Below, piece after piece: positions 60,665 through 64,000 of a DNA stretch of 64,000 nt. How positions within the stretch are numbered: the first letter of the stretch is position 1; every line of letters starts with the position of its first letter. This DNA is from Agromyces fucosus (GTDB lineage Bacteria; Actinomycetota; Actinomycetes; Actinomycetales; Microbacteriaceae): assembly GCF_004134865.1 (NCBI RefSeq), contig NZ_SDPO01000004.1, positions 235,673 through 299,672 of the forward strand, read 5' to 3'. Below the pieces are notes generated by a model that did not search any database, was not told the origin of the DNA, and saw only the letters and a program-made list of their open reading frames with translations. The translations under genes and the position numbers were made by a program.

Positions 60665-61513
60665 TCAGCCCGCGAGCAGGGCCCCGATGACGGGCGGGAT
60701 CGACTCGGCGATGTCGAGCGCCGTGATCGGTCCGCCGCCGACCGCTGCGGTCGCACGCCGCGCCGCCTCGCCGTGCACCCAGGCCGCGGTCGCCGCGAGC
60801 GCCGTGAGCACCTCCGCGTCCTCCGTGATGCGCTCGTGGTGGGTGGCGACGAGGGCTCCGAGGATACCGCCGAGCACGTCTCCGGTGCCGGCCGAGGCCA
60901 GCCAGTGGGTCGGCGCCGTGATCGTGTAGCGATCGCCGTCGGGATCGCAGACGTGGGTGACCGCGCCCTTCAGCAGCACGGCCACCCCGAGTTCCTTCGC
61001 GGCCCGGAGCGCCCACCCGGCCGGGTCGTCGCGCACCTGCGCGATGCTCGTGTCGATCTCGCGCGAGGCGAGCAGGGCGGCGAGTTCCCTGGCGTGAGGC
61101 GTGATGACGGTGGGTGCCGTGTGGGTGCCGACGAGGTCGAGCGCACCGGCGTCGAGCACGACGGGCAGACCGGACGCGAGCGATCCCTGCAGGTCGCCCA
61201 TGAGCATGAACGAGCGCCGCCCCATGTCGATGCCGGAGCCGACGAGCCACGCCTGCACCCGGCCGGGCGCGGTGACGGTCTCGGGCCTACGGGCGAGCAC
61301 CGCCGTGCGCACCGCCCGGGGGCCGGTGTAACGCACCATGCCGAGGCCGGCGCGATGCGCGGCCTCCACGGACAGCACCGCCGCACCCGGGTACTCGGGC
61401 GAGCCGGCCACGATGCCGAGCACGCCTCGCGAGTACTTGTCGTCATCGGCGAGCGGTGCCACGATCCATTCCGCCGCATCGGCGGCGGTCCATTCCTGCC
61501 ACGGGCTGTTCAT
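60665..61513 (-). CDS. nnrD: ADP-dependent NAD(P)H-hydrate dehydratase
   Basis: 282 residues from the ATG at 61513 (MNSPWQEWTAADAAEWI). Repairs hydrated NADH/NADPH. YjeF C-terminal (CARKD) kinase-like fold: GVLGIVAGSPEYPGAAVLSV, VITPHARELAALL, VLLKGAVTHV and the nucleotide-binding SAGTGDVLGGILGAL. No epimerase (YjeF_N) domain is fused. Divergent from the HAD gene with 23 bp between the starts. Confidence 0.93.
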   Translation of the reverse strand: MNSPWQEWTAADAAEWIVAPLADDDKYSRGVLGIVAGSPEYPGAAVLSVEAAHRAGLGMVRYTGPRAVRTAVLARRPETVTAPGRVQAWLVGSGIDMGRRSFMLMGDLQGSLASGLPVVLDAGALDLVGTHTAPTVITPHARELAALLASREIDTSIAQVRDDPAGWALRAAKELGVAVLLKGAVTHVCDPDGDRYTITAPTHWLASAGTGDVLGGILGALVATHHERITEDAEVLTALAATAAWVHGEAARRATAAVGGGPITALDIAESIPPVIGALLAG

Positions 61514-61536
61514 GCTCCCACGATAGGTTGGCGGGG

Positions 61537-62175
61537 ATGCCTCAGACACTTCCCGCACCGATCAGCCTCGCTCCCCGTGTCGTCGTCTTCGACTACGGCG
61601 AGGTCATCTCACGCGAGCCGAGCGAAGCCGACCGAGCGAGTCTGCTGGCGCGCGCCGGGGTGCGCGAGCGTGCCGAGGAGTTCTGGACGGCCTACTGGGA
61701 GCATCGAACGGGCCTCGACCGCGGCACCACCTCGATCGCCGAGTACTGGCAGGCCGTCGCGGCAGATCTGGGCGTCGAATGGAACGTCGTCGACGTGCAC
61801 GAGCTCTGGGCGATCGATCACCGGGGCTGGCTGTCGCTCGATCCGGGCACGCTCGGCGTGCTGCACGCCCTCGCGGCGGGCGGCACCCGTCTCGCGCTGC
61901 TCTCCAACGCGGGGGCGGACTACTCGGGGTGGCTGCGGCACGGTTCGTTCGCCCCGCTGTTCGACCGGGTGTTCGTCAGCGGCGAGCTCGACCTGGTGAA
62001 GCCCGACGCCGCGATCTACGAGCACGTCATCGACGAGCTCGGCATCGCGGCATCCGACTTCGTGTTCATCGACAACAAGGCCGAGAACGTCGAGGGCGCG
62101 AAGGCGGTCGGCGGCGACGGGCACGTGTTCACGGATGCCGCATCGCTCGAGGCGTGGCTCCGCGCCCTCGTCTGA
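61537..62175 (+). CDS. HAD-superfamily hydrolase
   Basis: 212 residues. HAD phosphatase or haloacid-type fold. Motif I is VVVFDYGEVIS, with the nucleophilic Asp and a Gly in place of the second Asp, as in the YihX/epoxide-hydrolase-N group. Motif II ALLSNAG, motif III Lys in DLVKPDAAIYEHV and motif IV FIDNKAENVEGAK. A short alpha-helical cap follows motif I. Substrate unknown, probably a sugar phosphate. GGCGGGG before the ATG. Confidence 0.88.
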   Translation: MPQTLPAPISLAPRVVVFDYGEVISREPSEADRASLLARAGVRERAEEFWTAYWEHRTGLDRGTTSIAEYWQAVAADLGVEWNVVDVHELWAIDHRGWLSLDPGTLGVLHALAAGGTRLALLSNAGADYSGWLRHGSFAPLFDRVFVSGELDLVKPDAAIYEHVIDELGIAASDFVFIDNKAENVEGAKAVGGDGHVFTDAASLEAWLRALV

Positions 62176-62198
62176 GCCGGCCCCGGGCAGACCGGAGG

Positions 62199-62573
62199 TC
62201 AGCTGCGCTCGCCGATGGCGATGATGTTGCCCTCGCTGTCGGTGAACCAGGCGGACCGCATTCCGTCCATCTCGGCGACGCCGTCGACGGTCGTGAGTCC
62301 CGGCATGTCGTAGTCGGCGAACTCGACGCCGCGCGACCGGAGCTCCGACATCGCCGCGTCGAGGTCGTCGGTGTCGATGCCGAACGCCGTGTTGCGAGCC
62401 GTGCCGGCGAACTGGGTCTCGTAGACGAGCACGCGTCCGCCCGCGACCTCGAAGAGCACGCCGGTCTCGTCGGTCATCACCGGGTCGAGGTCGAAGGTGT
62501 CCTTCCAGTACCGGACGGCCCGCTCGAGGTCGGATGCCGGAAGGACGGAGTACGCGCGCGCTGACTCGAACAT
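62199..62573 (-). CDS. VOC-family (glyoxalase-like) protein
   Basis: 124 residues with two beta-alpha-beta-beta-beta modules of the vicinal-oxygen-chelate fold: YSVLPASDLERAVRYWKDTFDL, GVLFEVAGGRVLVYET, NTAFGIDTDDLDAAMSELRSRGVEF and AWFTDSEGNIIAIGE. The metal-ligand set is not clear, so a lactoylglutathione lyase role is not supported. A -10-like TAGACT lies at 62602-62607 (minus strand), about 30 bp upstream, with a GAGGA ribosome-binding site. Confidence 0.85.
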   Translation of the reverse strand: MFESARAYSVLPASDLERAVRYWKDTFDLDPVMTDETGVLFEVAGGRVLVYETQFAGTARNTAFGIDTDDLDAAMSELRSRGVEFADYDMPGLTTVDGVAEMDGMRSAWFTDSEGNIIAIGERS

Positions 62574-62670
62574 GATGGATCCTCGCTTTCATCCATTGTG
62601 GAGTCTACGCGCGCAGCCAGGCGGCGGCAGTCCCCCATCCGGGAGAGCACCCGCCGCCGGCGCGCACGGA

Positions 62671-63708
62671 TCAGCCGCGTCGCGTGGCGTCCTGCACTTC
62701 GCCCACGAGCTCCTCGATGATGTCCTCGAGGAAGATGACGCCGGTCGTGGCGCCGTCCTCATCGAAGGTGCGGGCGACGTGCGTGCCGAGGCGACGCATC
62801 GTCGCGAGCGCGTCCTCGAGGTCGGTGCCCGCGTAGATCGACACGAGACGACGCACGCGCTTGGCCGGGATCGGGTCGTCGAGCTCGTCGTCGTCGAGGT
62901 CGATCACATCCTTCAGGTGCACATAGCCGTCGGGCTCACCCGACTCGTCGAGGATCGGATAGCGCGAGAACCCGCGACGGGCCACCGCTCGCTCCACGTC
63001 GCGGGGAGTCGCAGCTGGCGGCAGGCTGACGAGCGACTCGAGCGGCACCGCGACGTCCTGCACGCGCTTCGTCGTGAACTCGAAGGCGGCGGTCAGGGTG
63101 CCGCTCGCGTCGTCGAGGACGCCCTCGCGGCGCGACTGGTGCACGATCGTCTGCACCTCCTCGAGCGTGTAGGTCGAGTTCGCCTCGTTCTTCGGCTCGA
63201 CGCCGAAGAGCCGGAGCACCCCGTTGGCGGTGGCGTTCAGCGCCACGATGATGGGCCGGAAGATGCGGGCGAGGAAGACGAGCGGCGGCGCGAGCAGCAG
63301 CACCGCCCGGTCGGGCACCGAGAACGACAGGTTCTTCGGCACCATCTCGCCGAACACGACGTGCAGGTAGGACACGAGCACGAGGGTCACGATGAACGCG
63401 ATCGTCGAGACGACCTCGGCCGACCAGCCCGTGAGGTGCAGCGGCACCTCGAGCAGGTGGTGGATCGCGGGCTCGGACACGTTCAGGATCAGCAGCGAGC
63501 AGATCGTGATGCCGAGCTGGCTCATGGCGAGCATGAGCGTCGCGTGCTCCATGGCCCAGAGCGCGGTCTTGGCGCTGCGCTTGCCCTGCTCGGCGAGCGG
63601 CTCGATCTGCGATCGCCGAGCCGAGATGACGGCGAACTCGGCGCCGACGAAGAAGGCGTTCGCGATGAGCAGCACGATCAGCCAGACGATGCCGGCCCAG
63701 TCGCTCAT
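62671..63708 (-). CDS. CorC/HlyC-type (CNNM) membrane protein with CBS domains
   Basis: 345 residues. CNNM/DUF21 transmembrane domain (about 1-145, with NAFFVGAEFAVISARRSQIEPLA in the first helix region) followed by a CBS pair (about 205-340: VAVPLESLVSLPPAATPRDVERAV, GFSRYPILDESGEPDGYVHLKDVI, RRLGTHVARTFDEDGATTGVIFLEDI). The C-terminal CorC_HlyC domain is absent, unlike its neighbour. Members mediate magnesium or sodium-coupled divalent cation transport. The ATG overlaps the stop of the upstream gene by 4 bp. Confidence 0.9.
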   Translation of the reverse strand: MSDWAGIVWLIVLLIANAFFVGAEFAVISARRSQIEPLAEQGKRSAKTALWAMEHATLMLAMSQLGITICSLLILNVSEPAIHHLLEVPLHLTGWSAEVVSTIAFIVTLVLVSYLHVVFGEMVPKNLSFSVPDRAVLLLAPPLVFLARIFRPIIVALNATANGVLRLFGVEPKNEANSTYTLEEVQTIVHQSRREGVLDDASGTLTAAFEFTTKRVQDVAVPLESLVSLPPAATPRDVERAVARRGFSRYPILDESGEPDGYVHLKDVIDLDDDELDDPIPAKRVRRLVSIYAGTDLEDALATMRRLGTHVARTFDEDGATTGVIFLEDIIEELVGEVQDATRRG

Positions 63709-64000
63709 CGGTCGCCCCCTTCGAGGTCGTCGGCTTCGGGCAGGGGATTCGGCACGAACCTCACCCGGTCGATGCGACGTCCGTCGAGTCGCTGCACGAC
63801 GAGCGTGCCGTCTTCGATGAGCACCTCGTCGCCGACGGCGGGCAGTCGCCCGAGTTCGGCCATGACGAATCCGGCCACGGTCTCGTAGTCTCCGTTCTCG
63901 GGCACGCGGATGCCGGTGCGCTCGAGCAGTTCGTCGGGTCGCAGTATTCCGGGGAAGCTCACGTCGTCGCCGCGCCGGACGATTCCCGCGCGCGTGCGGT
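63705..64000 (-). CDS. CorC/HlyC-type membrane protein, C-terminal part (cut by window edge)
   Basis: The frame is open to base 64000, so the start lies beyond the window. The visible 97 residues are the end of a CBS-region linker (RTRAGIVRRGDDVSF) and a CorC_HlyC transporter-associated domain (GILRPDELLERTGIRVPENG, AGFVMAELGRLPAVGDEV, RRIDRVRFVPNPLPEAD). Together with the downstream paralog at 62671 it forms the two-gene tandem known in actinobacteria (a full-length and a shorter CNNM protein), probably a heteromeric transporter. Confidence 0.85.
   Translation of the reverse strand, partial: RTRAGIVRRGDDVSFPGILRPDELLERTGIRVPENGDYETVAGFVMAELGRLPAVGDEVLIEDGTLVVQRLDGRRIDRVRFVPNPLPEADDLEGGDR

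Overview
The window is one continuous piece of a high-GC actinobacterial chromosome, most like the family Microbacteriaceae (Agromyces/Leifsonia/Microbacterium type; the genus cannot be fixed from sequence alone). The evidence is about 70% GC, frequent GTG starts, 4-nt ATGA/GTGA gene overlaps, a DtxR/IdeR-type iron box, -10 hexamers of the TAGACT/TAGGCT type, and an actinobacterial order argS-lysA-hom-thrC-thrB-rho-prfA-prmC-sua5-wecA-atpIBEFHAGDC. I see no phage, transposase, integrase, plasmid origin, CRISPR array or rRNA. No gene-free stretch exceeds about 255 bp. The two longest are the rho leader (20525-20778) and the lysA leader (25570-25778).

Layout. 1-430 is the 3' end of a 3-methyladenine glycosylase I gene. 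472-11506 (minus strand) is a long co-directional run: sua5, wecA, an AtpI-like protein, the complete F1Fo ATP synthase operon, then a small P-loop kinase and a YaaA-type protein. 11577-17145 is an accessory block set into the conserved order: a divergently controlled DrrAB-like exporter and TetR pair, prmC (core), and a cysK-cysE module. 17227-28531 (minus) resumes the core: prfA, rho, thrB, thrC, hom, lysA, a DUF2993/LmeA-like membrane protein and argS. 28571-36487 (plus) holds a lipoprotein, a ROK regulator, tRNA-Arg(CCG), a TPM-domain membrane protein, PspA, an arginase-family hydrolase, a flavin disulfide oxidoreductase and a small HExxH protein. 36450-41485 (minus) is an iron-siderophore uptake operon behind an IdeR-type box. 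41587-49049 contains an amidase, a membrane protein, a tight minus-strand cluster (SDR, potassium channel, phosphoribosyltransferase, S51 peptidase, uracil-DNA glycosylase, acetyltransferase) and an acyltransferase. 49211-51853 is metY-metX. 51951-55017 is a three-gene signalling operon (histidine kinase, companion membrane protein, response regulator). 55045-60653 holds an MFS exporter, a thiamine-binding-type protein, a GT87 glycosyltransferase and a polar amino-acid ABC transporter. 60665-64000 holds NAD(P)HX dehydratase, a HAD hydrolase, a VOC protein and two tandem CorC/HlyC-type membrane proteins, the last cut by the window edge.

How the genes fit together. The lysA-hom-thrC-thrB run, metY-metX and cysK-cysE together cover much of the aspartate family and sulfur amino acid pathway. 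The iron operon encodes ATPase, binding protein, fused permease and cytoplasmic siderophore reductase, so it is an uptake and release unit without local siderophore synthesis. TPM protein plus PspA looks like an envelope-stress pair.

The observations most worth follow-up are: (1) a strongly over-represented GGATGCC/GGCATCC word, which also forms most of the intergenic hairpins; (2) the signalling operon whose middle protein looks like a degenerate second kinase; (3) the interruptions and missing rpmE in the argS-atp order; (4) a 43-bp duplication at the 3' end of the iron permease gene, next to a pair of convergently overlapping genes; and (5) a perfect 14-bp stem-loop inside the atp operon.
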